DNA of 33,225 bases from Kribbella antibiotica. Lineage in GTDB: Bacteria > Actinomycetota > Actinomycetes > Propionibacteriales > Kribbellaceae. Below the pieces are notes generated by a model. That model had not been told where the DNA came from, searched no databases, and worked only from the letters and a program-made list of their open reading frames with translations. Below, one piece after another: positions 7,664 to 15,340 of this stretch (its first letter is position 1; each line of letters begins with the position of its first letter). Where the stretch lies: assembly GCF_004349055.1 (NCBI RefSeq), contig NZ_SMKX01000098.1, positions 1-33,225 on the forward strand, written 5' to 3'. Both the position numbers and the translations under genes were made by a program.

Positions 7664-10285
7664 GTGGACTCACGCTACGAGGCCTACTGCATGGCCGATC
7701 CGGTCTTCTACGACTCGCCGGCGGCCAGCTCCAGCGCAGTGAGCCCGATCGGGCATGGCGAGTTCGGCCAGACCACCGGCGCTGTTCCCCAAGGGTGGCA
7801 GCGCGATGCGCTGAACGAGTGGATGTACGTGCGGCCGGCGGTCACCGATCTGCCCAACCAGGGCTGGAAGGTGCACGTTTCCGCGACGGTCGACAACGCC
7901 CAGGACGTGCTCCATGTCGTCACCCGCTACTGCGTGGAAAACGCCGTACCGTTCAAGTTCCTGGCCAGCCGCCGCGTCCTGATGGCCCGCAACAGCAAGT
8001 ACGCCGACCGCGGCGGCAGCGGCAAGTTTGTCACGATCTACCCGACCGCGGACGTCGTACTGGATCGGATCCTCCAGGAGCTCGGTGAGTTGCTGGATGG
8101 GCAGCAGGGCCCTTACATCTTGAGTGATCTGCGCTGGCGCAACGGCCCGCTCTACGTCCGGTACGGCGGATTCCGCCAGCGGATGTGTAAGTCCGACAAC
8201 GGCGAGCTGGTCCCCGGGATCGAGACGCCCGACGGCGTGCTCGTGCCGGACGTGCGGGGACCGTCGTACGCGACGCCGCCCTGGGTGCCGACCCCGACGA
8301 TTCTGGCCGAGGCTCTGGCCGCACGGGCCGGCGATGGTTCCGAGCAGTTTCCCTACAAGATTCTCGAGGCGCTGCACTTCTCGAACGGCGGTGGCGTCTA
8401 CCGCGCCGAGGACCCGCGCACCGGAAAGACCGTGCTGGTGAAAGAGGCTCGCCCGATGGCCGGCCTCGATCGTGAGGGTGCAGACTCCGTCAGCCGGTTG
8501 CGGCGGGAGCGCGACATCCTCCGTCAGTTGGAAGGTGTTGAGGCGGTTCCGCAGTTGCTGGACTACTTCACCTGCTGGGAACACGAGTTCCTCGTCCGTG
8601 AGCACGCGGAGGGTGAGATCCTCAACCGCCACATGGTCCGCCGGCATCCGCTGCTGCGGCCGGACGCGACCGAGGAGGCGGTGGCGACGTACGCGGACTG
8701 GGTGCTCGGTGTCCTGCGCCGGGTCGAGGCCGGCGTGGACGCGATGCACGACCGGGGAGTGGTGTTCGGCGATCTGCACCCGGGGAACCTCATCGTCGAC
8801 AGCGACGGCGACGTCCGGTTCATCGACTTCGAGGTGGCCGCGCCGGTCGAGCAAGCGACCCGTACGACGCTCGGTGCCGCGGGGTACACGGCGCCGCCCG
8901 ACTACACCGGCTTCGCGATCGACCGCTATGCGCTGGGCTGTCTGCGGATTGCACTGTTCACGTCGCTCGCGCCCTTGCTCCCGTGGGATCCGGGCAAGAT
9001 CGACCAGTTCCTCGACGTTGCCACCGGTCGCTTCCCGCTGCCGGACGACTATCGCGCGACCGTCTGGCGCGACCTCGGCCCGCGTCCGTTCCGCGACCGG
9101 CCCGGAGCGCCGGTTCCGCACCAGGTCGGTCCTGGTCTGAACAAACCGATCTGGCCGAGCAATGCGGTCCCGGAGTGGGCGCCCCTGCGGGACTCCATGA
9201 CAGCGGCGATTCTCGCGAGCGCGACGCCGCAACGCTCCGACCGCCTGTTCCCGGGCGACATCAACCAGTTCGGGCCCGGCGGTGGAGTCAACTTCGCGTA
9301 CGGCGCGGCCGGCGTACTGTGGGCCCTCGCCGAGGCCGGTACGACGCCGCCGGCCGAACATGTCGACTGGCTCGTCGAAGCGGCCCGGAAGGCCGATCGC
9401 ACGCCGCCTGGTTTCTTCCAAGGGCTTGGGGGCATTGCCTTCGCCCTGGATCGGCTCGGTCGGCCGGACGAGGCCCGTGAAGTGCTCGACCGGGCTCGCG
9501 CGTTTCCGCTCGACGGCGTCGGGACGAGCCTGGCAGACGGCCTTCCTGGGCTGGGACTTGCCGTACTGCACTTCGCGCAGCAGACCGGAGATCGTGCGCT
9601 GCTGGCCGAGGCTGGTGACATCGCCGCGAGGATCGTCGATGAGCTTCGAGACACTCCGGACGGCGCCATCCGGCCCGGCTTGGTGAAGGGCGCGTCCGGT
9701 TCGGCGCTGTTCATGATTCGGCTGGCCGAGGCGACCGGCGACCAGGAGCTGCTCGACCAGGCCGAGAAGGCCTTGCGTCGTGATCTGGACGGCTGTGTCT
9801 GGACCGAGGACCGGACCGTACAGGCCGACGAGGGTTGGCGCATCGTGCCCTACCTGGCGACCGGGAGTACCGGTGTCGGGCTGGTCCTGCACGAGTTGCT
9901 GCGCCATCGTCCGGCGGCGGATCTGCGCGAGTACGAGACAGGTATCCGGCGAGCGGCCGAGCCGGAGTTCGTCGTACAGGCAGGGTTGCTGAACGGTCGC
10001 GCCGGACTGGTGTCGTACCTGCTGCATACCGACGACGGCTCGCCGGCCGTCGCGGCGACGATCGAACGGCACCTGCGCGCCCTCGGCTGGCACGCCGCGC
10101 CGCTGGACGGTCGCGTCGCCTTCATCGGGGATCAACTGATGCGTCTCTCGATGGATCTGGGGACCGGCTCGGCCGGTGTCCTCGTGGTCCTCGCCACTGC
10201 GCTCGGCGATCGCCGTCCCGTTCTTCCCTTTGCTGGATCCCAAGGGGAATGTCCGCAATCCGACGATCACAAGGGAGGTGAATGA
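7664..10285 (+). CDS. lanKC: Class III lanthipeptide synthetase LanKC (labionin-forming type)
   Basis: The protein is 873 aa from the GTG at 7664, which has GGGGAG 5 nt upstream; an in-frame TTG at 7625 is the alternative. It has the three-part LanKC layout. The phospho-Ser/Thr lyase part covers about residues 1-215. The kinase covers about 228-480, with candidate ATP Lys260 (VLVKEA), catalytic loop GDLHPGN (Asp370, Asn375) and metal Asp388 in IDFE, where DFG is usual. The cyclase-like part covers about 510-860 and has repeated Gly motifs such as GLGGIAFAL and GTGSAGVLVVL but no visible Cys/His zinc ligands, as expected for class III. The enzyme should phosphorylate and dehydrate core serines of the downstream precursor and close labionin rings. 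It overlaps the precursor's first possible ATG by 4 nt. Confidence 0.95.
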   Translation: MDSRYEAYCMADPVFYDSPAASSSAVSPIGHGEFGQTTGAVPQGWQRDALNEWMYVRPAVTDLPNQGWKVHVSATVDNAQDVLHVVTRYCVENAVPFKFLASRRVLMARNSKYADRGGSGKFVTIYPTADVVLDRILQELGELLDGQQGPYILSDLRWRNGPLYVRYGGFRQRMCKSDNGELVPGIETPDGVLVPDVRGPSYATPPWVPTPTILAEALAARAGDGSEQFPYKILEALHFSNGGGVYRAEDPRTGKTVLVKEARPMAGLDREGADSVSRLRRERDILRQLEGVEAVPQLLDYFTCWEHEFLVREHAEGEILNRHMVRRHPLLRPDATEEAVATYADWVLGVLRRVEAGVDAMHDRGVVFGDLHPGNLIVDSDGDVRFIDFEVAAPVEQATRTTLGAAGYTAPPDYTGFAIDRYALGCLRIALFTSLAPLLPWDPGKIDQFLDVATGRFPLPDDYRATVWRDLGPRPFRDRPGAPVPHQVGPGLNKPIWPSNAVPEWAPLRDSMTAAILASATPQRSDRLFPGDINQFGPGGGVNFAYGAAGVLWALAEAGTTPPAEHVDWLVEAARKADRTPPGFFQGLGGIAFALDRLGRPDEAREVLDRARAFPLDGVGTSLADGLPGLGLAVLHFAQQTGDRALLAEAGDIAARIVDELRDTPDGAIRPGLVKGASGSALFMIRLAEATGDQELLDQAEKALRRDLDGCVWTEDRTVQADEGWRIVPYLATGSTGVGLVLHELLRHRPAADLREYETGIRRAAEPEFVVQAGLLNGRAGLVSYLLHTDDGSPAVAATIERHLRALGWHAAPLDGRVAFIGDQLMRLSMDLGTGSAGVLVVLATALGDRRPVLPFAGSQGECPQSDDHKGGE

Positions 10286-10287
10286 CC

Positions 10288-10407
10288 ATGTCCCAGATTC
10301 TTGACCTTCAGACGATGGATATCGACCGCGCGCCTGGTGCGGCTGTGGAGAGCAACTTGAGCTGGTGGGAGTGCTGCAGCACCGGCAGCTTCAGCAACTG
10401 CTGCTGA
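10288..10407 (+). CDS. lanA: Labyrinthopeptin-like class III lanthipeptide precursor
   Basis: A 39-residue peptide too short for routine gene calling. The leader carries the class III recognition motif ILDLQ (residues 4-8), which aligns with ILELQ of labyrinthopeptin leaders. The predicted 18-residue core, residues 22-39, is SNLSWWECCSTGSFSNCC. It holds two S-x-x-S-x-x-x-C units (Ser22/Ser25/Cys29 and Ser31/Ser34/Cys38), each the substrate pattern for one labionin. Cys30 and Cys39 are left over, as in labyrinthopeptin A2, where they form a disulfide. Against the A2 core as I remember it, 12 of 18 positions match. The start at 10288 is preferred over ATG 10282 because GGGAGG at 10273-10278 is then 9 nt away. 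Leader cleavage before Ser22 is inferred from that alignment. Confidence 0.93.
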   Translation: MSQILDLQTMDIDRAPGAAVESNLSWWECCSTGSFSNCC

Positions 10408-10427
10408 AACTGATCGGTGTGCATCTG

Positions 10428-10466
10428 CGGCCGTCCGGGGTTGCCCGCAGCAACCTCGGACGGCCG
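10428..10466 (+). terminator. 17-bp hairpin between precursor gene and transporter genes
   Basis: Positions 10428-10444 pair with 10450-10466 through 17 consecutive pairs (one G-U at 10438/10456), leaving a CCGCA loop. No T-tract follows. It starts 20 nt after the precursor stop and ends 9 nt before the transporter's GGAAGGAG. It probably works as a partial terminator or an mRNA-stabilising 3' end that keeps precursor transcript above transporter transcript. Confidence 0.75.
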
Positions 10467-10487
10467 TCGATCGTGGAAGGAGCCTTG

Positions 10488-12134
10488 GTGACAGTTGGTG
10501 CGTTGCTGGTGCGAACGGTTCGGCGGGCGCCCGGCTGGTTCGCCGTACTGGTAGTGACGGCAGCAACTGGTACCGCGGCGGCGCTGCTCGTGCCGCAGGT
10601 GCTCGCGGCAACTGTTGATGAGCTCGGCTCCGGAATCCTTGTACTGGTTGGGCTTTTGGCCGTGGCTGTTGCCTCGGCGACCTTGGGTGACGTTGCTGAG
10701 GGGTACTGCGTTTCTGCCGGGACAGCTGACCTTCGCCACCGCGTCGCGGATGCTGTTGTCCGTTCGGGACTCTCGGGGCAGCGGCGCTTCTCGGCCGGTG
10801 ATCTGGCGGCGCGGACTGTCGGCGTCGCTCCACAGGTGGGGCGAATCGCACCGCTGGCTGTGCAGGTGGTCACCAACCTGGTCCTGTCTGTCGGCGGTCT
10901 GGTTTTGCTCTGGCGGATCGACTGGCGCCTTGTGCTGACGCTGGCGGCCGCGGCTCCTCTGGGTGCTGTGCTTCTGCGCATGTTTGCGGGGCAGGCTGCG
11001 GAGTCGGTGCAGCGGTACCAGGAGCTGCAGAGTGAAATCGCTACCCGGCTTACTGATGCGCTTGCCGGGGTGCGGACGATCCGGGCGGCCGGGACGGCAG
11101 AGCTGGAGACAGAGCGAGTTTTGGCGCCGATGCCGGCGCTGGCGGCTGCTGGGCGGTCGCTCTGGTCTCGGTACGGCGGCTTGGCTGGCCGTACGACGCT
11201 TCTAGCGCCGCTGACCACCGTTGTCGTGTTAGCAGTCGCAGGGCTCGGGTTGCGTGCGGGCCGGCTGTCATTGGGCGAGTTCCTTGCCGCTGCTGCGTAC
11301 ACGCCGATGGCGCTTGGGCTACTGAGCCAGATTCCTCTGCTGGTAAGCCTTGTCCGGGTTCGGGTGAGTGCACGGCGGTTGCTGGAAGTACTCGACGTGC
11401 CGGTGCGGGCCGATGGTTTTCGAGAGCTCCCGGCTGGTAGCGGTCGGTTGGAGCTGCGCGGAGTCGCGGTTGACGGCGTACTGGACCGTGTCGATCTGGT
11501 GGTGCCTGGTGGGCTGATCGTTGCAGTCGTCGGTGCGTCCGGCGCGGGGAAGACGGTACTGGCGGAGGTCGCCGGCGGGTTGATCGCTCCGGACGAGGGC
11601 GTCGTACTGCTGGATGGGGTTCTGCTGGACGAGTTGGCGCCGGAAGTGCTGCGGCGGGAGATTGCTTATGCGTTCGAGCAGCCGGCGCTGTTGGGGCGGA
11701 CGGTCGGTGATGTGATCGCTTATGGCGGGACCGCGGGTGGGGAGCGGATCGCGGAGGCGGCGGTTGTGGCGCAGGCGGATGCGTTTGTGCGGCGGCTACC
11801 CGATGGCTATGCGACCGCGATGAGCGAGGTGCCGCTGTCGGGTGGGGAGGCGCAGCGGCTGGGATTGGCGCGGGCGTTCGTGCGGGACGCGCGGTTGCTG
11901 ATCCTGGACGATGCAACGTCCAGTCTGGACTCGATCACCGAAGCCCAGGTCAACCAGGCCGTGCTGCAGCCGGGTTCCCGGACCCGCTTGCTGATTGCCC
12001 ATCGAGCGGCAACCGCTCGGCGCGCTGACCTGGTGGTCTGGCTTCACGCCGGCCGCGTCCGCGCTGTCGGCCCGCACGACGAGCTGTGGGCAGACGATGC
12101 CTACCGGACTGTCTTCATCCCGAGGGGGCAGTGA
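10488..12134 (+). CDS. lanT1: ABC transporter, fused permease/ATPase, LanT1-type half-molecule
   Basis: The protein is 548 aa from the GTG at 10488, with GGAAGGAG 5 nt upstream. An N-terminal ABC transmembrane domain (about residues 1-320, six predicted segments) is followed by an ATPase domain. Visible ATPase motifs are Walker A GASGAGKT (349-356), signature LSGGE (450-454), Walker B LLILDD (470-475) and switch His505. The catalytic glutamate position after Walker B is Asp475, a weaker residue, so this half probably forms the degenerate site of a heterodimer with the next gene product. A pair of such exporters (LabT1/LabT2) accompanies labyrinthopeptin genes. The likely cargo is the modified peptide, with or without its leader. 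Its stop overlaps the next start (TGATG). Confidence 0.9.
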   Translation: MTVGALLVRTVRRAPGWFAVLVVTAATGTAAALLVPQVLAATVDELGSGILVLVGLLAVAVASATLGDVAEGYCVSAGTADLRHRVADAVVRSGLSGQRRFSAGDLAARTVGVAPQVGRIAPLAVQVVTNLVLSVGGLVLLWRIDWRLVLTLAAAAPLGAVLLRMFAGQAAESVQRYQELQSEIATRLTDALAGVRTIRAAGTAELETERVLAPMPALAAAGRSLWSRYGGLAGRTTLLAPLTTVVVLAVAGLGLRAGRLSLGEFLAAAAYTPMALGLLSQIPLLVSLVRVRVSARRLLEVLDVPVRADGFRELPAGSGRLELRGVAVDGVLDRVDLVVPGGLIVAVVGASGAGKTVLAEVAGGLIAPDEGVVLLDGVLLDELAPEVLRREIAYAFEQPALLGRTVGDVIAYGGTAGGERIAEAAVVAQADAFVRRLPDGYATAMSEVPLSGGEAQRLGLARAFVRDARLLILDDATSSLDSITEAQVNQAVLQPGSRTRLLIAHRAATARRADLVVWLHAGRVRAVGPHDELWADDAYRTVFIPRGQ

Positions 12135-13870
12135 TGCGGGTTGTTGTTGAGGGGTGGGTCGGATTCGCGCGGAGTGTTGCGCGGGAGCCTCGGCGGTTGG
12201 TGGGGCTAGGGGTGGTTGCACTGGTGGCGGCGGTGCCGGGGTTGGTCTCGGGACGGCTGGTGGCGCTGGCTGTGGACCGGGGGTTTCTGCGCGCCGGTGT
12301 GGCGATCGGATTGGCTTGGTTGGGGGTGTGGGCCGTCGCGGTGGTGGTGGGATCGTTCGGCGCGCGTCGGGTGCCGGTTCGCTTAGGCGCGATTGTGGAG
12401 CCACTACGGGACGACCTGATGACTCAGGTAGTGAGCGGAACGCTGGCCCAGGCCGCGGCCGGCGGACGCGGGACAGACACCGGGACCGTGGCCCGGTTGA
12501 CCAAGCAGGTCGAGGCGGTGCGAGACAGCGCGGCCGGGTTGCTGCTTGGAGTGCAGCAGGTGGGCTTTGGCGTGGTGGCGGCAGTGGCCGGGTTGTTCTG
12601 GTTGGCTCCGATTGCTGCGGTGATCGCGGTGGCGCCAGTGGTGCTGGCATTTCTCGTGCTGGGGCGGTTGCTTGTTGGCCTGGTGGGGCGGTTGCAGGAC
12701 GTGCTGGTTGCCGAGGAGCGGCTGGCGTCGTCAGTCAGCGAGATCGCGGGGGCCGTGCGTGACGTAGTGGCCTGCGGCGCAGAGAACGGTGCCCGTGGCG
12801 AGATCGGCGACGCCGTTGAAGCGCAGGCAGCGGCATCACGAGCACTCGCCCGGGCCACCGCCCTTCGATCCGCGGTCGCCACGATCGGCGGCTACCTGCC
12901 GCTCGTCGCCTTAGTTGCCCTGGGCCCCTGGTTGATCCACTCCGGGCGGTTGTCCCTGGGCGAGCTTCTCGGCGCCGTCACCTACATCACCACCGGCCTC
13001 CAGCCCGCCCTCCGCGCCGCCGTCCAAACCTTCGGCGGTTCCGGAACCCTCCTGGCCGTCACCCTGCACCGCCTCAGCGCCGCGAGCCAACTCCCGCTTG
13101 AGGAAGAGGCGGTGCACGTCCCGAGCCCGAGCAAGGTCCGCCCGGACGCCGCTCTCGACCTCAGAGTGCGCGGCCTCACCTTCGCCTACGGACCGCACGC
13201 TGCCCCCGTCGTCGACCGCTTCGACCTCGACCTTCACTACGGCGACCATCTCGCCGTAGTCGGCCCGAGCGGCATCGGAAAGTCCACCTTGGCCGGCCTG
13301 CTCGTCGGCCTGACTCAACCGCAGCGGGGCAGCATCCACCTCGGCAGCACCCCGCTGTCCGCGATCGCGCCGGCGCAGTTGCGGCGTACCTTCGCGTTCG
13401 TACCCCAGGAGTCGTACGTCTTCACCGGCACCCTCCGCGAGAACCTGATCTACCTCCACCAGCAGGCCACCGACGCCGACCTCGACAAGGCCGTCGACGC
13501 CATCGGCCTGCGGTCCGTCGTCGACCGCCTCGGCGGGTACGACGGCATCGTCGGACGTGACCTCAGTACTGGCGAACGCCAACAGATCGCGTTGGCGCGG
13601 TCCTGGCTCTCGCCGGCAGAGATCGTCGTACTGGACGAGGCGACCTGCCACTTGCACCCAGCCGCCGAAGCCCAAGCCGAGAACGCATTCCGGCACCGCC
13701 CCGGCACCGTCGTCGTCATCGCCCACCGAATGAGTTCCGCGCTGCGGGCCGACCGCGTCCTGCTGCTGGACGGTACGACGCCGATGCTCGGTACGCACCA
13801 GGAGCTCCGCACCCGATCCCGCCCGTACGGCGAACTCGCCGGCTACTGGGACGACCCCGAACCGAGGTGA
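12134..13870 (+). CDS. lanT2: ABC transporter, fused permease/ATPase, LanT2-type half-molecule
   Basis: The protein is 578 aa and starts at ATG 12134, overlapping the previous stop. A transmembrane domain (about residues 1-315) precedes the ATPase domain. Motifs are Walker A GPSGIGKST (377-385), signature LSTGE (477-481), Walker B with Asp501-Glu502 (VVLDEAT) and switch His531. Unlike its partner it keeps the catalytic glutamate, which fits a heterodimer with one active and one weak site. Codon style changes inside the gene: before about 12780 third positions favour G, after it C (see findings). The role is export of the lanthipeptide; coupling to the gene before suggests equal synthesis of both halves. 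Confidence 0.9.
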   Translation: MRVVVEGWVGFARSVAREPRRLVGLGVVALVAAVPGLVSGRLVALAVDRGFLRAGVAIGLAWLGVWAVAVVVGSFGARRVPVRLGAIVEPLRDDLMTQVVSGTLAQAAAGGRGTDTGTVARLTKQVEAVRDSAAGLLLGVQQVGFGVVAAVAGLFWLAPIAAVIAVAPVVLAFLVLGRLLVGLVGRLQDVLVAEERLASSVSEIAGAVRDVVACGAENGARGEIGDAVEAQAAASRALARATALRSAVATIGGYLPLVALVALGPWLIHSGRLSLGELLGAVTYITTGLQPALRAAVQTFGGSGTLLAVTLHRLSAASQLPLEEEAVHVPSPSKVRPDAALDLRVRGLTFAYGPHAAPVVDRFDLDLHYGDHLAVVGPSGIGKSTLAGLLVGLTQPQRGSIHLGSTPLSAIAPAQLRRTFAFVPQESYVFTGTLRENLIYLHQQATDADLDKAVDAIGLRSVVDRLGGYDGIVGRDLSTGERQQIALARSWLSPAEIVVLDEATCHLHPAAEAQAENAFRHRPGTVVVIAHRMSSALRADRVLLLDGTTPMLGTHQELRTRSRPYGELAGYWDDPEPR

Positions 13871-13874
13871 TCTG

Positions 13875-14387
13875 ATGCAATCCGCCGAACTGACCTTCCG
13901 CGTCCTGCTCGGCGTGGTCTTCGCCGTCTCACTCGTCGGCAAGCTCCGCGGTACCGGCGACTTCGTCGAGGCCACTCGCCGGCTCGTCCCCGTCCGCTTC
14001 GCCCGCTGGGATCGCCCACTGGCCGCCGCTGTCGCCCTGGTGGAGCTCGCGGTCCTGGCGCTGCTGGTGATCCAGCCAACCGTCGGATTCCTTCTCGCCC
14101 TCGGACTCCTCGCGGCCTTCACCGTCGGGCTAGCCGCCGCACTCCGCCGTGGTGAGAGCGCACCCTGCCACTGCTTCGGATCCGGCAGTACGCCGCTCGG
14201 CCGCCGGCACGTGGTCCGCAACGCTGTCCTGCTGACGATCGCGGGCCTCGGGCTCGCGTTTCCCGCTGCCTCGCCACCTTTCGCCGAATTATTGCCCGCC
14301 GCAACCATCGCGATCGCGGCCGCGGCAATCGTGATCAGATTCGACGACCTGGTGGAGCTGTACCAACCACTGGGAGCCAACCGATGA
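13875..14387 (+). CDS. MauE/DoxX-like membrane protein
   Basis: The protein is 170 aa, with four predicted transmembrane helices (about residues 5-22, 50-70, 73-92 and 113-155 as a longer hydrophobic part). After the third helix it carries C98-H-C100-F-G, the signature of the methylamine-utilisation MauE family. MauE works with MauD, a thioredoxin-like protein, in disulfide formation in methylamine dehydrogenase. Here the next gene encodes a thioredoxin-like protein and overlaps this one by ATGA, so the two are very likely a functional pair. Lying in the lanthipeptide operon, the pair may handle the Cys30-Cys39 disulfide of the precursor. That role is inferred; no mau structural genes are present. 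Confidence 0.85.
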   Translation: MQSAELTFRVLLGVVFAVSLVGKLRGTGDFVEATRRLVPVRFARWDRPLAAAVALVELAVLALLVIQPTVGFLLALGLLAAFTVGLAAALRRGESAPCHCFGSGSTPLGRRHVVRNAVLLTIAGLGLAFPAASPPFAELLPAATIAIAAAAIVIRFDDLVELYQPLGANR

Positions 14388-14905
14388 CTGTCGTCCTGAC
14401 CGCCGTTTCCCTCGTCAACCTCCTCCTGCTGCTCGGCGTGATCCGCCGGGTCAACGACCTGGCCCGCCGACCGGTCGCAACGGGCGCGGCCTCGGCCCCG
14501 GCTCCGGTAGAGGCACCGATGCTCCCCGCCGGACATCGGCTGCCGGACTTCCGGGCGATCGCGCTCGACGGCGCCGAGGTCACCGGCCAGGAACTGGTGC
14601 TCGTCGGCTTCCTGTCGCAGGGCTGCCGGCAGTGCCAGCAGGCGATGCCGAGCCTCCTGAAGGCAGCGCAGACCGCACCCGGCGGCCGAGCCCGGGTTCT
14701 CATCGTCGTCGTCGGCGACGCCTCGGCCGCTCAGCCCCAGGATTCCGCGAAGGCCCACCTCGCGAAGCTGAGCGAGGTCGCTCAGATCGTGGTCGAGCCG
14801 CGCAACGGCCCGCTGTCGTCCGCGTTCAAGGTCGAAGGCTTCCCGACCTTCTACCGGCTCCACTCCGGAGCCATCGCCGCCCACGGCGACAAAGCCCTTA
14901 AGTGA
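14384..14905 (+). CDS. Membrane-anchored thioredoxin-like protein (MauD-like)
   Basis: The protein is 173 aa. Residues ~3-20 form an N-terminal membrane anchor and the rest should lie outside the membrane. The thioredoxin fold shows the active site C81-R-Q-C84 in FLSQGCRQCQQ and the cis-proline at Pro154 in GFPTFY. The C-R-Q-C spacing fits a disulfide oxidoreductase. The start overlaps the MauE-like gene stop. The stop TGA (14903-14905) directly abuts the stop of the converging gene, forming TGATCA. The inferred role is redox transfer with the MauE-like partner to oxidise or proofread the peptide's cysteine pair. Confidence 0.88.
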   Translation: MTVVLTAVSLVNLLLLLGVIRRVNDLARRPVATGAASAPAPVEAPMLPAGHRLPDFRAIALDGAEVTGQELVLVGFLSQGCRQCQQAMPSLLKAAQTAPGGRARVLIVVVGDASAAQPQDSAKAHLAKLSEVAQIVVEPRNGPLSSAFKVEGFPTFYRLHSGAIAAHGDKALK

Positions 14906-15280
14906 TCAGCGGACAGGGGCGACGTACTTCCAGTCGCCGTTTTCGCGGGTGAAGGAGCTGTTCTCCTGCTGGGAGCCGCCGCGGTAGTTGGCGCGGAAGG
15001 AGACGGTGCCTTCGGTGTGGAAGGGGGTGCCGTCGGTGGTCGCCAGGATCTCCAGGCCGGTCCAGCGGATGTTGGGGGAGAGCTCCAGCTGGGGTGGGCG
15101 GGTGGTGGAGTGCCAGGTGCGGAGCAGGTACGGCGTGTCGCCGACCACGAAGGCGGTGTAGCGGGAGCGCATCAGCTGCTCGGCGGTGGTCGCCGTACGG
15201 GTGCCGTTGTGCAGGGCGCCGCAGCAATCGGCGTACGTTGCGGGGAGGCCGCAGGGGCAGGGAGAAGTCGGACCTGGCAT
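14906..15280 (-). CDS. UPF0225/YchJ family SEC-C motif protein
   Basis: The protein is 124 aa from ATG 15280; the frame extends further upstream to 15340 but the SEC-C motif begins right after this ATG. The N-terminus carries a zinc-binding SEC-C motif, C-P-C-G then D-C-C-G. An NTF2-like alpha/beta body follows with QLMRSRYTAFVVGD and a C-terminal WKYV, as in YchJ-type proteins. The molecular function of the family is unknown. A hairpin at 15301-15331 separates it from the ATP-grasp gene upstream, so it is probably not part of the hydrazine operon, although it has the same direction. Confidence 0.88.
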   Translation of the reverse strand: MPGPTSPCPCGLPATYADCCGALHNGTRTATTAEQLMRSRYTAFVVGDTPYLLRTWHSTTRPPQLELSPNIRWTGLEILATTDGTPFHTEGTVSFRANYRGGSQQENSSFTRENGDWKYVAPVR

Positions 15281-15300
15281 GCAGGCGATTCTTGCACCGG

Positions 15301-15331
15301 GGGCCGGGCGGTTGGTGGTCCGCCCGGACCC
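15301..15331 (-). terminator. Candidate terminator of the minus-strand biosynthetic operon
   Basis: CCGGGCGG (15304-15311) pairs with CCGCCCGG (15320-15327). GGG/CCC extends the stem by three pairs past one bulged A. The loop is TTGGTGGT. It lies just after the stop of the last ATP-grasp gene (15341). No clear U-tract, so termination may be partial. Confidence 0.55.
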
Positions 15332-15340
15332 GTTGCGCAA

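Noticed and set aside
7670..10270. Long open frame (866 codons) on the minus strand opposite lanKC
   Set aside because: It is an antisense shadow caused by high GC at third positions; its translation is rich in Arg and shows no domain, while the plus strand encodes a clear LanKC.
10408..10487. Search for a second lanthipeptide precursor after the first
   Set aside because: The gap contains only the hairpin and the ribosome-binding site; no second leader motif or Ser/Cys core is present.
12911..14884. Minus-strand open frame of 657 codons across lanT2, mauE-like and thioredoxin genes
   Set aside because: It crosses three well-supported overlapping plus-strand genes and has no recognisable domain.
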